Shown here piece by piece: positions 50,601 through 64,000 of a stretch of DNA of 64,000 nt. Made by a program: the position numbers and the translations under genes. Location of the stretch: positions 1,736,001 to 1,800,000 of the forward strand of contig JAWQEG010000082.1 of the NCBI GenBank assembly GCA_033782935.1. Direction: 5' to 3'. The stretch is from Petrolisthes cinctipes (Eukaryota; Arthropoda; Malacostraca; Decapoda; Porcellanidae). The notes beneath the pieces were generated by a model. It made no database searches. It worked only from the letters and a program-made list of their open reading frames with translations, and was not told the DNA's origin. Position 1 is the stretch's first letter; each line of letters opens with the position of its first letter.

Positions 50601-53600
50601 TTTCAAAATACAGGCTCAAAACATACAAAAAATCGATCTTTTAGGTGCCCAAAAGTCGATATGTAAATGAATCTTCTGTACCCGTTTATATCCCAAATTT
50701 AACATCAAAACACCCGAAAATTCGATATTTTTGGGTCCCAGAAGCGATCTGTACATGCCTACTCAGTGCTAGAATTTTTTCAAAGTATAGGCTCAAAACA
50801 TGCTAAAAATCGATATTTTAAGTGTCCAAAGGCGATATTTGCATGCATCATCTGTACCCGTTTATATCTCAAATTCATGCTCAAAACACCCGAAAATTCG
50901 ATATTTTTGGGTCCTAGAAGCGATCTGTACATCCCTACTCTTAGTTAGAATGTTTTCAAGATACAGACCCAAAACATGCTCAAAATCGATATTTTAGGTG
51001 CCCAAAAGTCGATATGTGCATGCATCTTCTGTACCCGTTTATATCTCAAATTCAGGCTCAAAACACCCGAAAATTCGATATTTTGGGGTCCCAGAAGCGA
51101 TCTGTACTTGCTTACTCCGTGTAAGAGTATTCTTTAAAATACAGGCCCAAAACAAGCTGAAAATCGATATTTTATGTGACCAAAGTCAACATGTGTATGC
51201 ATCTTCTGCACCCGTTTATATCTCAAATTCAACCTCAAAACACCCGAAACTTCGATATTTTGGGGTCCCAGAAGCGATCTGTACATGCCTACTCAGTGCT
51301 AGAATTGTTTCAAAATATAGGCTCAAAACATGCTAAAAATCGATATTTTATGTGTCCAAAGTCGATATGTGCATGCATCATCTGTACCCGTTTATATCTC
51401 AAATTCAGGCTCAAAACACCCGAAAATTCGATATTTTGGGGTCCCAGAAGTGATCTGTACATGCCTACTTAGTGCTAGAATATTTTCAAAATATAGGCCC
51501 AAAACATTCTAGAAATCAATATTTTAGGTCCCCAAAGACGATATCTCAAATTCAGGCCCAAAACACCCGAAAATTCGATATTTTGGGGTCCCAGAAGCGA
51601 ACTGTACATGCCTACTCCGTGTTAGAGTATTTTCAAAATACAGGCTCAAAACATACTGAAAATCGATCTTTTAGGTGTCCAAAAGTCGATATGTAAATGC
51701 ATCTTCTGTACCCGTTTATATCCCAAATTTAACCTCAAAACACCCGAAAAATCGATATTTTTGGGTCCCAGAAGCGATCTGTTCATGTCTACTCAGTGCT
51801 AGAATTGTTTCAAAATATAGGCTCAAAACATGCTAAAAATCGATATTTTAAGTGTCCAAAGTCGATATGTGCATGGATCATCTGTACCCGTTTATATCTC
51901 AAATTCAGGTTTAAAACACCCGAAAATTCGATATTTTGGGGTCCCAGAAGTGATCTGTACATGCCTACTTAGTGCTAGAATATTTTCAAAATATAGGCCC
52001 AAAACATGCTAAAAATCGATATTTTAGGTGCCCAAAGTCGATATCTCAAATTCAGGCCCAAAACACCCTAAAATTCGATATTTTGGGGTCCCAGAAGCGA
52101 ACTGTACATGCCTACTCCGTGTTAGAGTATTTTCAAAATACAGGCCCAAAACATACTGAAAATCGATCTTTTAGGTGCCCAAAGTCAACATGTGTATGCA
52201 TCTTCTGTACTCGTTTATATCTCAAATTCAACCTCAAAACACCCGAAAATTTGATAATTTTGGGTCCCAGAAGCGAGCTGTACATGTCTAGTCAGTGCTA
52301 GAATGTTTTCAAAATATAGGCTCAAAACATGCTAAAAATCGATATTTTAAGTGTCCAAAGTCGATATGTGCATGCATCTTCTGTACCCGTTTATATCTCA
52401 AATTCAGGCTCAAAACTCCCGAAAATTCGATATTTTGGGGTCCCAGAAGTGATCTGTATATGTCTACTTAGTGCTTGAATATTTTCAAAATATAGGCCCA
52501 AAACATGATAAAAATCGATATTTTAGGTCCCCAAAGTCGATATCTCAAATTCAGGCCCAAAACAACCGAAAATTCGGTATTTTGGGGTCCCAGAAGCGAA
52601 CTGTACATGCCTACTCAGTGTTAGAGTATTTTCAAAATACAGGCTCAAAACATACAAAAAATCGATCTTTTAGGTGCCCAAAAGTCGATATGTAAATGCA
52701 TCTTCTGTACCCGTTTATATCCCAAATTTAACCTCAAAACACCCGAAAATTCGATATTTTTGGGTCCCAGAAGCGATCTGTACATGCCTACTCATTGCTA
52801 GAATGTTTTCAAAATATAGGCTCAAAACATGCTAAAAATCGATATTTTAAGTGTCCAAAGTCGATATGTGCATGCATCTTCTGTACCCGTTTATATCTCA
52901 AATTCAGGCTCAAAACACCCGAAATTTCTATATTTTTGGGTCCCAGAAGCGATCTGTACATGCCTACTCCGTGTTAGAGTATTTTCAAAATACAGGCCCA
53001 AAACATGCTAAAAATCGATATTTTAGGTGCCCAAAGTCAATATGTGCATGCATCTTCTGTACCCGTTTATATCTCAAATTCAGGCTCAAAACACCCGAAA
53101 ATTCAGCATTTTTGGGTCCTAGAAGAGATCTGTACATCCCTACTCCTAGTAAGAATGTTTTCAAGATACAGACCCAAAACATGCTCAAAATCGATATTTT
53201 AGGTGCCCAAAAGTCGATATGTGCATGCATCTTCTGTACCCGTTTATATCTCAAATTCAGGCTCAAAACACCCGAAAATTCGATATTTTGGGGTCCCAGA
53301 AGCGATCTGTACATGCCTACTCAGTGCTAGAAGATTTTTAAAATATAGGCCCAAAACATGCTAAAAATCGATATTTTAGGTGCACTAAAGTCGATATGTG
53401 TATGCATCTTATGTACCCGTTTATTTTATCTTAAATTCAGGCTCCAAACACCCGAAAATTCGATATTTTGGGGTCCCAGAAGCGATCTGTACATGCCTAC
53501 TCAGATGCAGGCCCAAAACATGCTGAAAATCGATACTTTAGGTGCTCGTGTATGCATCTTCTGCACTCGTTTATATCTCAAATTCATCCTCAAAACACCC

Positions 53601-56600
53601 GAAAATTTGATAATTTTGGGTCCCAGAAGCGATCTGTACATGTCTAGTCAGTGCTAGAATGTTTTCAAAATATAGGCTCAAAACATGCTAAAAATTGATA
53701 TTTTAAGTGTCCAAAGTCGATATGTGCATGCATCTTCTGTACCCGTTTATATCTCAAATTCAGGCTCAAAACACCCGAAAATTCGATATTTTTGGGTCCC
53801 ACAAGCGATCTGTACATGCCTACTCCTAGTTAGAGTATTTTCAAAACACAGGCCCAAAACATGCTGAAAATCGATATTTTAGGTGCCCAAAGTCAATATG
53901 TGGATCTTCTGCACCCGTTTATATCTCAAATTCAGGTCCAAAACACCCAAAAACTCGATATTTTGGGATCCCAGAAGCGATCTGTACATGCCTACTCCGT
54001 GTTAGAGTATTTTCAATATACAGGCCCAAAACATACTGAAAATCGATCTTTTAGGTGCCCAAAAGTCGATATGTGGATTCATCTTCTGTACCCGTTTATA
54101 TCTCAAATTCAAGCTAAAAACACTCGAGAATTCTATATTTTAGGGTCCCATAAGCGATCTGTACATGCCTACTCACATGCAGGCCGCAAAACATGCTGAA
54201 AATCGATATTTTAGGTGCCCAAAGTCAACATGTGTATGCATCTTCTGCACTCGTTTATATCTCAAATTCAACCTCAAAACACCCGAAAATTTGATAATTT
54301 TGGGTCCCAGAAGCGATCTGTACATGTCTAGTCAGTGCTAGAATGTTTTCAAAATATTGGCTCAAAACATGCTAAAAATCGATATTTTAAGTGTCCAAAT
54401 TCGATATGTGCATGCATCTTCTGTACCCGTTTATATCTCAAATTCAGGCTCAAAACACCCGAAATTTCGATATTTTTGGGTCCCAGAAGCGATCTGTACA
54501 TGCCTACTCCTAGTTAGAGTATTTTAAAAATACAGGCCCAAAACATGCTGAAAATCGATATTTTAGGTGCCCAAAGTCATTATGTGCATGCATCTTCTGT
54601 ACCCGTTTATATCTCAAATTCAGGCTCAAAACACCCGAAAATTCGATTTTTTGGGGTCCCAGTAGCGATCTGTACATGCCTACTAAGTGCTAGAATATTT
54701 TCAAAATATAGGCCCAAAACATGCTAAAAATCGATATTTTAGGTGCCCAAAGTCGATATCTCAAATTCAGGCCAAAAACACCCAAAAACTCGATATTTTG
54801 GGGTCCCAGAAGCGATCTGTACATGCCTACTCCGTGTTAGAGTATTTTCAATATACAGGCCCAAAACATACTGAAAATCGATCGTTTAGGTGCCCAAAAG
54901 TCGATATGTGGATGCATTTTCTGTACCTGTTTATATCTCAAATTCAGGCTCAAAACACCCGAAAATTCGATATTTTGGGGTCCCAGAAGCGATCTGTACT
55001 TGCTTACTCCGTGTTAGAGTATTTTCAAAATACAGGCCCAAAACAAACTGAAAATCGATATTTTAGGTGACCAAAGTCAACATGTGTATGAATCTTCTGC
55101 ACCCCTTTATATCCCAAATTCAACCTCAAAACACCCGAAAATTCGATATTTTTGGGTCCCAGAAGCGATCTGTACATGCCTACTCAGTGCTAGAATTGTT
55201 TCAAAATATAGGCTCAAAACATGCTAAAAATCGATATTTTAAGTGTCCAAAGTCGATATGTGCATGCATCATCTGTACCCGTTTATATCTCAAATTCAGG
55301 CTCAAAACACCCGAAAATTCGATATTTTGGGGTCCCAGAAGTGATCTGTACATGCCTACTTAGTGCTAGAATATTTTCAAAATATAGGCCAAAAACATGC
55401 TAAAATCGATATTTTAGGTCCCCAAAGTCAATATCTCAAATTCAGGCCCAAAACAACCGAAAATTCGATATTTTGGGGTCCCAGAAGGGAACTGTACATG
55501 CCTACTCCGTGTTAGAGTATTTTCAAAATACAGGCCCAAAACATACTGAAAATCGATCTTTTAGGTGCCCAAAGTCAACATGTGTATGCATCTTCTGCAC
55601 TAGTTTATATCTCAAATTCAACCTCAAAACACCCGAAAATTTGATAATTTTGGGTCCCAGAAGCGATCTGTACATGTCTAGTCAGTGCTAGAATGTTTTC
55701 AAAATATAGGCTCAAAACATGCTGAAAATCGATATTTTAATTGTCCAAAGTCGATATGTGCATGCATCTTCTGTACCCGTTTATATCTCAAATTCAGGCT
55801 CAAAACACCCGAAAATTCGATATTTTTGGGTCCCAGAAGCGATCTGTACATGCTTACTCCTAGTTCGAGTATTTTCAAAATACAGGCCCAAAACATGCTG
55901 AATATCGATATTTTAGGTGCCCAAAGTCAATATGTGCATGCATCATCTGTACCCGTTTATATCTCAAATTCAGGCTCAAAACACCTGAAAATTCGATATT
56001 TTGGGGTCCCAGAAGCGATCTGTACATGCCTACTCAGTGCTAGAATATTTTCATAATATAGGCCCAAAACATGCTAAAAATCGATATTTTAGGTGCCCAA
56101 AGTCGATATCTCAAATTCAGGCCAAAAACACCCAAAACCCCGATATTTTGGGGTCCCAGAAGCGATCTGTACATGCCTACTCCGTGTTAGAGTATTTTCA
56201 ATATACAGGCCCAAAACATACTGAAAATCGATCGTTTAGGTGCCCAAAAGTCGATATGTGGATGCATTTTCTGTACCCGTTTATATCTCAAATTCTGGCT
56301 CAAAACACCCGAAAATTCGATATTTTGGGGTCCCAGAAGCGATCTGTACTTGCTTACTCCGTGTTAGAGTATTTTCATAATATAGGCCCAAAACATGCTA
56401 AAAATCGATATTTTAGGTGCCCAAAGTCGATATCTCAAATTCAGGCCAAAAACACCCAAAAACTCGATATTTTGGGGTCCCAGAAGCGATCTGTACATGC
56501 CTACTCCGTGTTAGAGTATTTTCAATATACAGGCCCAAAACATACTGAAAATCGATCGTTTAGGTGCCCAAAAGTCGATATGTGGATGCATTTTCTGTAC

Positions 56601-59600
56601 CCGTTTATATCTCAAATTCAGGCTCAAAACACCCGAAAATTCGATATTTTGGGGTCCCAGAAGCGATCTGTACTTGCTTACTCCGTGTTACAGTATTTTC
56701 AAAATACAGGCCCAAAACAAGCTGAAAATCGATATTTTAGGTGACCAAAGTCAACATGTGTATGCATCTTCTGCACCCGTTTATATCCCAAATTCAACCT
56801 CAAAACACCCGAAAATTCGATATTTTTGGGTCCCAGAAGCGATCTGTACATGCCTACTCAGTGCTAGAATTGTTTCAAAATGTAGGCTCAAAACATGCTA
56901 AAAATCGATATTTTAAGTGTCCAAAGGCGATATGTGCATGCATCATCTGTACCCGTAAATATCTCAAATTCAGGCTCAAAACACCCGAAAATTCGATATT
57001 TTGGGGTCCCAGAAGTGATCTGTACATGCCTACTTAGTGCTAGAATATTTTCAAAATATAGGCCCAAAACATGCTAAAAATCGATATTTTATGTGCCCAA
57101 AGTCGATATCTCAAATTCAGGCCCAAAACAACCGAAAATTCGATATTTTGGGGTCCCAGAAGCGAACTGTACATGCCTACTCCGTGTTAGAGTATTTTCA
57201 AAATACAGGCTCAAAACATACTGAAAATCGATCTTTTAGGTGTCCAAAAGTCGTTATGTAAATGCATCTTCTGTACCCGTTTATATCCCAAATTTAACCT
57301 CAAAACACCCGAAAATTCGATATTTTTGGGTCCCAGAAGCGATCTGTTCATGTCTACTCAGTGCTAGAATTGTTTCAAAATATAGGCTCAAAACATGCTA
57401 AAAATCGATATTTTAAGTGTCCAAAGTCGATATGTGCATGGATCATCTGTACCCGTTTATATCTCAAATTCAGGTTTAAAACACCCGAAAATTCGATATT
57501 TTGGGGTCCCAGAAGTGATCTGTACATGCCTACTTAGTGCTAGAATATTTTCAAAATATAGGCCCAAAACATGCTAAAAATCGATATTTTAGGTGCCCAA
57601 AGTCGATATCTCAAATTCAGGCCCAAAACACCCTAAAATTCGATATTTTGGGGTCCCAGAAGCGAACTGTACATGCCTACTCCGTGTTAGAGTATTTTCA
57701 AAATACAGGCCCAAAACATACTGAAAATCGATCTTTTAGGTGCCCAAAGTCAACATGTGTATGCATCTTCTGTACTCGTTTATATCTCAAATTCAACCTC
57801 AAAACACCCGAAAATTTGATAATTTTGGGTCCCAGAAGCGATCTGTACATGTCTAGTCAGTGCTAGAATGTTTTCAAAATATAGGCTCAAAACATGCTAA
57901 AAATCGATATTTTAAGTGTCCAAAGTCGATATGTGCATGCATCTTCTGTACCCGTTTATATCTCAAATTCAGGCTCAAAACTCCCGAAAATTCGATATTT
58001 TGGGGTCCCAGAAGTGATCTGTACATGCCTACTTAGTGCTAGAATATTTTCAAAATATAGGCCCAAAACATGCTAAAAATCGATATTTTAGGTCCCCAAA
58101 GTCGATATCTCAAATTCAGGCCCAAAACAACCGAAAATTCGATATTTTGGGGTCCCAGAAGCGAACTGTACATGCCTACTCAGTGTTAGAGTATTTTCAA
58201 AATACAGGCTCAAAACATACAAAAAATCGATCTTTTAGGTGCCCAAAAGTCGATATGTAAATGAATCTTCTGTACCCGTTTATATCCCAAATTTAACATC
58301 AAAACACCCGAAAATTCGATATTTTTGGGTCCCAGAAGCGATCTGTACATGCCTACTCAGTGCTAGAATTTTTTCAAAATATAGGCTCAAAACATGCTAA
58401 AAATCGATATTTTAAGTGTCCAAAGGCGATATTTGCATGCATCATCTGTACCCGTTTATATCTCAAATTCAGGCTCAAAACACCCGAAAATTCGATATTT
58501 TTGGGTCCTAGAAGCGATCTGTACATCCCTACTCCTAGTTAGAATGTTTTCAAGATACAGACCCAAAACATGCTCAAAATCGATATTTTAGGTGCCCAAA
58601 AGTCGATATGTGCATGCATCTTCTGTACCCGTTTATATCTCAAATTCAGGCTCAAAACAACTGAAAATTCGATATTTTGGGGTCCCAGAAGCGATCTGTA
58701 CTTGCTTACTCCGTGTAAGAGTATTCTTTAAAATACAGGCCCAAAACAAGCTGAAAATCGATATTTTAGGTGACCAAAGTCAACATGTGTATGCATCTTC
58801 TGCACCCGTTTATATCTCAAATTCAACCTCAAAACACCCGAAAATTCGATATTTTAGGGTCCCAGAAGCGATCTGTACATGCCTACTCAGTGCTAGAATT
58901 GTTTCAAAATATAGGCTCAAAACATGCTAAAAATCGATATTTTATGTGTCCAAAGTCGATATGTGCATGCATCATCTGTACCCGTTTATATCTCAAATTC
59001 AGGCTCAAAACACCCGAAAATTCGATATTTTGGGGTCCCAGAAGTGATCTGTACATGCCTACTTAGTGCTAGAATATTTTCAAAATATAGGACCAAAACA
59101 TTCTAGAAATCAATATTTTAGGTCCCCAAAGACGATATCTCAAATTCAGGCCCAAAACACCCGAAAATTCGATATTTTGGGGTCCCAGAAGCGAACTGTA
59201 CATGCCTACTCCGTGTTAGAGTATTTTCAAAATACAGGCTCAAAACATACTGAAAATCGATCTTTTAGGTGTCCAAAAGTCGATATGTAAATGCATCTTC
59301 TGTACCCGTTTATATCCCAAATTTAACCTCAAAACACCCGAAAATTCGATATTTTTGGGTCCCAGAAGCGATCTGTTCATGTCTACTCAGTGCTAGAATT
59401 GTTTCAAAATATAGGCTCAAAACATGCTAAAAATCGATATTTTAAGTGTCCAAAGTCGATATGTGCATGGATCATCTGTACCCGTTTATATCTCAAATTC
59501 AGGTTTAAAACACCCGAAAATTCGATATTTTGGGGTCCCAGAAGTGATCTGTACATGCCTACTTAGTGCTAGAATATTTTCAAAATATAGGCCCAAAACA

Positions 59601-62600
59601 TGCTAAAAATCGATATTTTAGGTGCCCAAAGTCGATATCTCAAATTCAGGCCCAAAACACCCTAAAATTCGATATTTTGGGGTCCCAGAAGCGAACTGTA
59701 CATGCCTACTCCGTGTTAGAGTATTTTCAAAATACAGGCCCAAAACATACTGAAAATCGATCTTTTAGGTGCCCAAAGTCAACATGTGTATGCATCTTCT
59801 GTACTTGTTTATATCTCAAATTCAACCTCAAAACACCCGAAAATTTGATAATTTTGGGTCCCAGAAGCGATCTGTACATGTATAGTCAGTGCTAGAATGT
59901 TTTCAAAATATAGGCTCAAAACATGCTAAAAATCGATATTTTAAGTGTCCAAAGTCGATATGTGCATGCATCTTCTGTACCCGTTTATATCTCAAATTCA
60001 GGCTCAAAACTCCCGAAAACTTGATATTTTGGGGTCCCAGAAGTGATCTGTATATGTCTACTTAGTGCTAGAATATTTTCAAAATATAGGCCCAAAACAT
60101 GATAAAAATCGATATTTTAGGTCCCCAAAGTCGATATCTCAAATTCAGGCCCAAAACAACCGAAAATTCGGTATTTTGGGGTCCCAGAAGCGAACTGTAC
60201 ATGCCTACTCAGTGTTAGAGTATTTTCAAAATACAGGCTCAAAACATACAAAAAATCGATCTTTTAGGTGCCCAAAAGTCGATATGTAAATGCATCTTCT
60301 GTACCCGTTTATATCCCAAATTTAACCTCAAAACACCCGAAAATTCGATATTTTTGGGTCCCAGAAGCGATCTGTACATGTCTAGTCAGTGCTAGAATGT
60401 TTTCAGAATATAGGCTCAAAACATGCTGAAAATCGATATTTTAATTGTCCAAAGTCGATATGTGCATGCATCTTCTGTACCCGTTTATATCTCAAATTCA
60501 GGCTCAAAACACCCGAAAATTCGATATTTTTGGGTCCCAGAAGCGATCTGTACATGCTTACTCCTAGTTCGAGTATTTTCAAAATACAGGACCAAAACAT
60601 GCTGAAAATCGATATTTTAGGTGCCCAAAGTCAATATGTGCATGCATCATCTGTACCCGTTTATATCTCAAATTCAGGCTCAAAACACCTGAAAATTCGA
60701 TATTTTGGGGTCCCAGAAGCTATCTGTACATGCCTACTCAGTGCTAGAATATTTTCATAATATAGGCCCAAAACATGCTAAAAATCGATATTTTAGGTGC
60801 CCAAAGTCGATATCTCAAATTCAGGCCAAAAACACCCAAAACCCCGATATTTTGGGGTCCCAGAAGCGATCTGTACATGCCTACTCCGTGTTAGAGTATT
60901 TTCAATATACAGGCCCAAAACATACTGAAAATCGATCGTTTAGGTGCCCAAAAGTCGATATGTGGATGCATTTTCTGTACCCGTTTATATCTCAAATTCA
61001 GGCTCAAAACACCCGAAAATTCGATATTTTGGGGTCCCAGAAGCGATCTGTACTTGCTTACTCCGTGTTAGAGTATTTTCATAATATAGGCCCAAAACAT
61101 GCTAAAAATCGATATTTTAGGTGCCCAAAGTCGATATCTCAAATTCAGGCCAAAAACACCCAAAAACTCGATATTTTGGGGTCCCAGAAGCGATCTGTAC
61201 ATGCCTACTCCGTGTTAGAGTATTTTCAATATACAGGCCCAAAACATACTGAAAATCGATCGTTTAGGTGCCCAAAAGTCGATATGTGGATGCATTTTCT
61301 GTACCCGTTTATATCTCAAATTCAGGCTCAAAACACCCGAAAATTCGATATTTTCGGGTCCCAGAAGCGATCTGTACTTGCTTACTCCGTGTTAGAGTAT
61401 TTTCAAAATACAGGCCCAAAACAAGCTGAAAATCGATATTTTAGGTGACCAAATTCAACATGTGTATGCATCTTCTGCACCCGTTTATATCCCAAATTCA
61501 ACCTCAAAACACCCGAAAATTCGATATTTTTGGGTCCCAGAAGCGATCTGTACATGCCTACTCAGTGCTAGAATTGTTTCAAAATAGAGGCTCAAAACAT
61601 GCTAAAAATCGATATTTTAAGTGTCCAAAGGCGATATGTGCATGCATCATCTGTACCCGTATATATCTCAAATTCAGGCTCAAAACACCCGAAAATTCGA
61701 TATTTTGGGTTCCCAGAAGTGATCTGTACATGCCTACTTAGTGCTAGAATATTTTCAAAATATAGGCCCAAAACATGCTAAAAATCGATATTTTAGGTCC
61801 CCAAAGTCGATATCTCAAATTCAGGCCCAAAACAACCGAAAATTCGATATTTTGGGGTCCCAGAAGCGAACTGTACATGCCTACTCAGTGTTAGAGTATT
61901 TTCAAAATACAGGCTCAAAACATACAAAAAATCGATCTTTTAGGTGCCCAAAAGTCGATATGTAAATGAATCTTCTGTACCCGTTTATATCCCAAATTTA
62001 ACATCAAAACACCCTAAAATTCGATATTTTTGGGTCCCAGAAGCGATCTGTACATGCCTACTCAGTGCTAGAATTTTTTCAAAATATAGGCTCAAAACAT
62101 GCTAAAAATCGATATTTTAAGTGTCCAAAGGCGATATTTGCATGCATCATCTGTACCCGTTTATATCTCAAATTCATGCTCAAAACACCCGAAAATTCGA
62201 TATTTTTGGGTCCTAGAAGCGATCTGTACATCCCTACTCCTAGTTAGAATGTTTTCAAGATACAGACCCAAAACATGCTCAAAATCGATATTTTAGGTGC
62301 CCAAAAGTCGATATGTGCATGCATCTTCTGTACCCGTTTATATCTCAAATTCAGGCTCAAAACACCCGAAAGTTCGATATTTTGGGGTCCCAGAAGCGAT
62401 CTGTACTTGCTTACTCCGTGTAAGAGTATTCTTTAAAATACAGGCCCAAAACAAGCTGAAAATCGATATTTTAGGTGACCAAAGTCAACATGTGTATGCA
62501 TCTTCTGCACCCGTTTATATCTCAAATTCAACCTCAAAACACCCGAAAATTCGATATTTTGGGGTCCCAGAAGCGATCTGTACTTGCTTACTCCGTGTAA

Positions 62601-64000
62601 GAGTATTCTTTAAAATACAGGCCCAAAACAAGCTGAAAATCGATATTTTAGGTGACCAAAGTCAACATGTGTATGCATCATCTGTACCCGTTTATATCTC
62701 AAATTCAGGCTCAAAACACCCGAAAATTCGATATTTTGGGGTCCCAGAAGTGATCTGTACATGCCTACTTAGTGCTAGAATATTTTCAAAATATAGGCCC
62801 AAAACATTCTAGAAATCAATATTTTAGGTCCCCAAATACAATATCTCAAATTCAGGCCCAAAACACCCGAAAATTCGATATTTTGGGGTCCCCGAAGCGA
62901 ACTGTACATGCCTACTCCGTGTTAGAGTATTTTCAAAATACAGGCTCAAAACATACTGAAAATCGATCTTTTAGGTGTCCAAAAGTCGATATGTAAATGC
63001 ATCTTCTGTACCCGTTTATATTCCAAATTTAACCTCAAAACACCCGAAAATTCGATATTTTTGGGTCCCAGAAGCGATCTGTTCATGTCTACTCAGTGCT
63101 AGAATTGTTTCAAAATATAGGCTCAAAACATGCTAAAAATCGATATTTTAAGTGTCCAAAGTCGATATGTGCATGGATCATCTGTACCCGTTTATATCTC
63201 AAATTTAGGTTTAAAACACCCGAAAATTCGATATTTTGGGGTCCCAGAAGTGATCTGTACATGCCTACTTAGTGCTAGAATATTTTCAAAATATAGGCCC
63301 AAAACATGCTAAAAATCGATATTTTAGGTGCCCAAAGTCGATATCTCAAATTCAGGCCCAAAACACCCTAAAATTCGATATTTTGGGGTCCCAGAAGCGA
63401 ACTGTACATGCCTACTCCGTGTTAGAGTATTTTCAAAATACAGGCTCAAAACATACTGAAAATCGATCTTTTAGGTGCCCAAAGTCAACATGTGTATGCA
63501 TCTTCTGTACTCGTTTATATCTCAAATTCAACCTCAAAACACCCGAAAATTTGATAATTTTGGGTCCCAGAAGCGATCTGTACATGTCTAGTCAGTGCTA
63601 GAATGTTTTCAAAATATAGGCTCAAAACATGCTAAAAATCGATATTTTAAGTGTCCAAAGTCGATATGTGCATGCATCTTCTGTACCCGTTTATATCTCA
63701 AATTCAGGCTCAAAACTCCCGAAAATTCGATATTTTGGGGTCCCTGAAGTGATCTGTACATGTCTACTTAGTGCTAGAATATTTTCAAAATATAGTCCCA
63801 AAACATGATAAAAATCGATATTTTAGGCCCCCAAAGTCGATATCTCAAATTCAGGCCCAAAACAACCGAAAATTCGGTATTTTGGGGTCCCAGAAGCGAA
63901 CTGTACATGCCTACTCAGTGATAGAGTATTTTCAAAATACAGGCTCAAAACATACAAAAAATCGATCTTTTAGGTGCCCAAAAGTCGATATGTAAATGCA
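47700..64000 (+). repeat. Nested large duplications (6595, 4704, 3705, 7594 bp offsets)
   Basis: Segments of the right end recur at several fixed distances. About 48.1-50.7 kb matches 54.7-57.3 kb (6595 bp). 55.7-57.2 kb matches 60.4-61.9 kb (4704 bp). 58.0-60.3 kb matches 61.7-64.0 kb (3705-3706 bp). 50.4-52.7 kb matches 58.0-60.3 kb (7594 bp). 57.0-57.9 kb also matches 59.1-59.9 kb (2029 bp). The differences between these spacings are close to multiples of the 176- and 147-bp monomers. The area looks like a mosaic produced by repeated unequal exchange, and boundaries are approximate. Confidence 0.75.

Larger units (their letters stand above)
18650..64000 (+). repeat. Satellite array, right block (176-bp family)
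   Basis: The same monomer family as the left block continues in the same orientation to the end of the window without a break. The first monomer after the element resumes exactly where the left block stopped. No other mobile element or unique sequence interrupts this 45 kb by eye. Monomers fall into recognisable subtypes, for example those with TCCTAGTTAGAATG and AAGATACAGACCC, those with CTCAGATGCAGG, and those with TTGCTTACTCCGTG. Their order recurs in larger units described separately. Large units are younger towards 37-64 kb, where copies are nearly identical. Confidence 0.97.

Noticed and set aside
56001..56744. 247-codon open frame, the longest in the satellite, repeated at 60705
   Set aside because: It is produced by a run of 147-bp monomers (a multiple of three) mixed with 176-bp ones. 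The same sequence is closed in neighbouring copies. It is satellite, not a gene.
1..64000. CRISPR array or bacterial tandem repeats
   Set aside because: The repeat units are long, contiguous and without unique spacers. The embedded element has eukaryotic splice signals and DIRS genes.

Overview
This window is eukaryotic repeat DNA. About 56.5 kb is one family of AT-rich tandem satellite, all in the same orientation: 1-11195 and 18650-64000. It is interrupted once by a 7.45 kb GC-richer retrotransposon, 11198-18649, coded on the minus strand. I see no host gene, tRNA, rRNA or CRISPR array. The host is probably an animal, because the element is a DIRS-type tyrosine-recombinase retrotransposon and these are known from crustaceans, fishes, amphibians and echinoderms among others. 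The sequence does not fix the taxon.

Satellite: the basic monomer is 176 bp. Two recurrent shorter classes exist. The 147 bp class lacks 29 bp between two ATAT motifs. The 158 bp class lacks 18 bp around the TGCTAGAAT motif. Monomers are arranged in several generations of higher-order repeats (HORs). Spacings include 334 bp dimers, about 528 bp trimers, 500 bp, 2030 bp, about 2.70 kb, 2736/3724 bp and 3705/4704/6595 bp. Several junction monomers are visible hybrids left by unequal exchange.

Retrotransposon: read on the minus strand, its order is 5' inverted terminal repeat (18649-18428), leader, gag, pol (reverse transcriptase, RNase H, Dam-like methyltransferase region), tyrosine recombinase, 3' noncoding region, internal complementary region (11609-11508) and 3' inverted terminal repeat with a longer outer tip (11454-11198). 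The internal complementary region is the complement of the 3' tip joined to the complement of the 5' tip, which is the DIRS-1 arrangement thought to template a circular DNA. The recombinase would then insert that circle without a target duplication. The flanks agree: removing the element with one copy of a 2-bp AT restores a consensus satellite monomer exactly, and a paralogous uninterrupted copy of the site lies at 23529/23530.

The gag and pol frames are broken in the genomic sequence, but every break falls at good splice signals. Removing four predicted introns (374, 117, 100 and 69 bp) joins the frames in phase. This gives a gag of about 722 residues and a pol frame running from the gag 3' region to the recombinase start. 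The frames look intact and the inverted repeats differ at only two positions that I can see, so the insertion appears young and possibly still functional.
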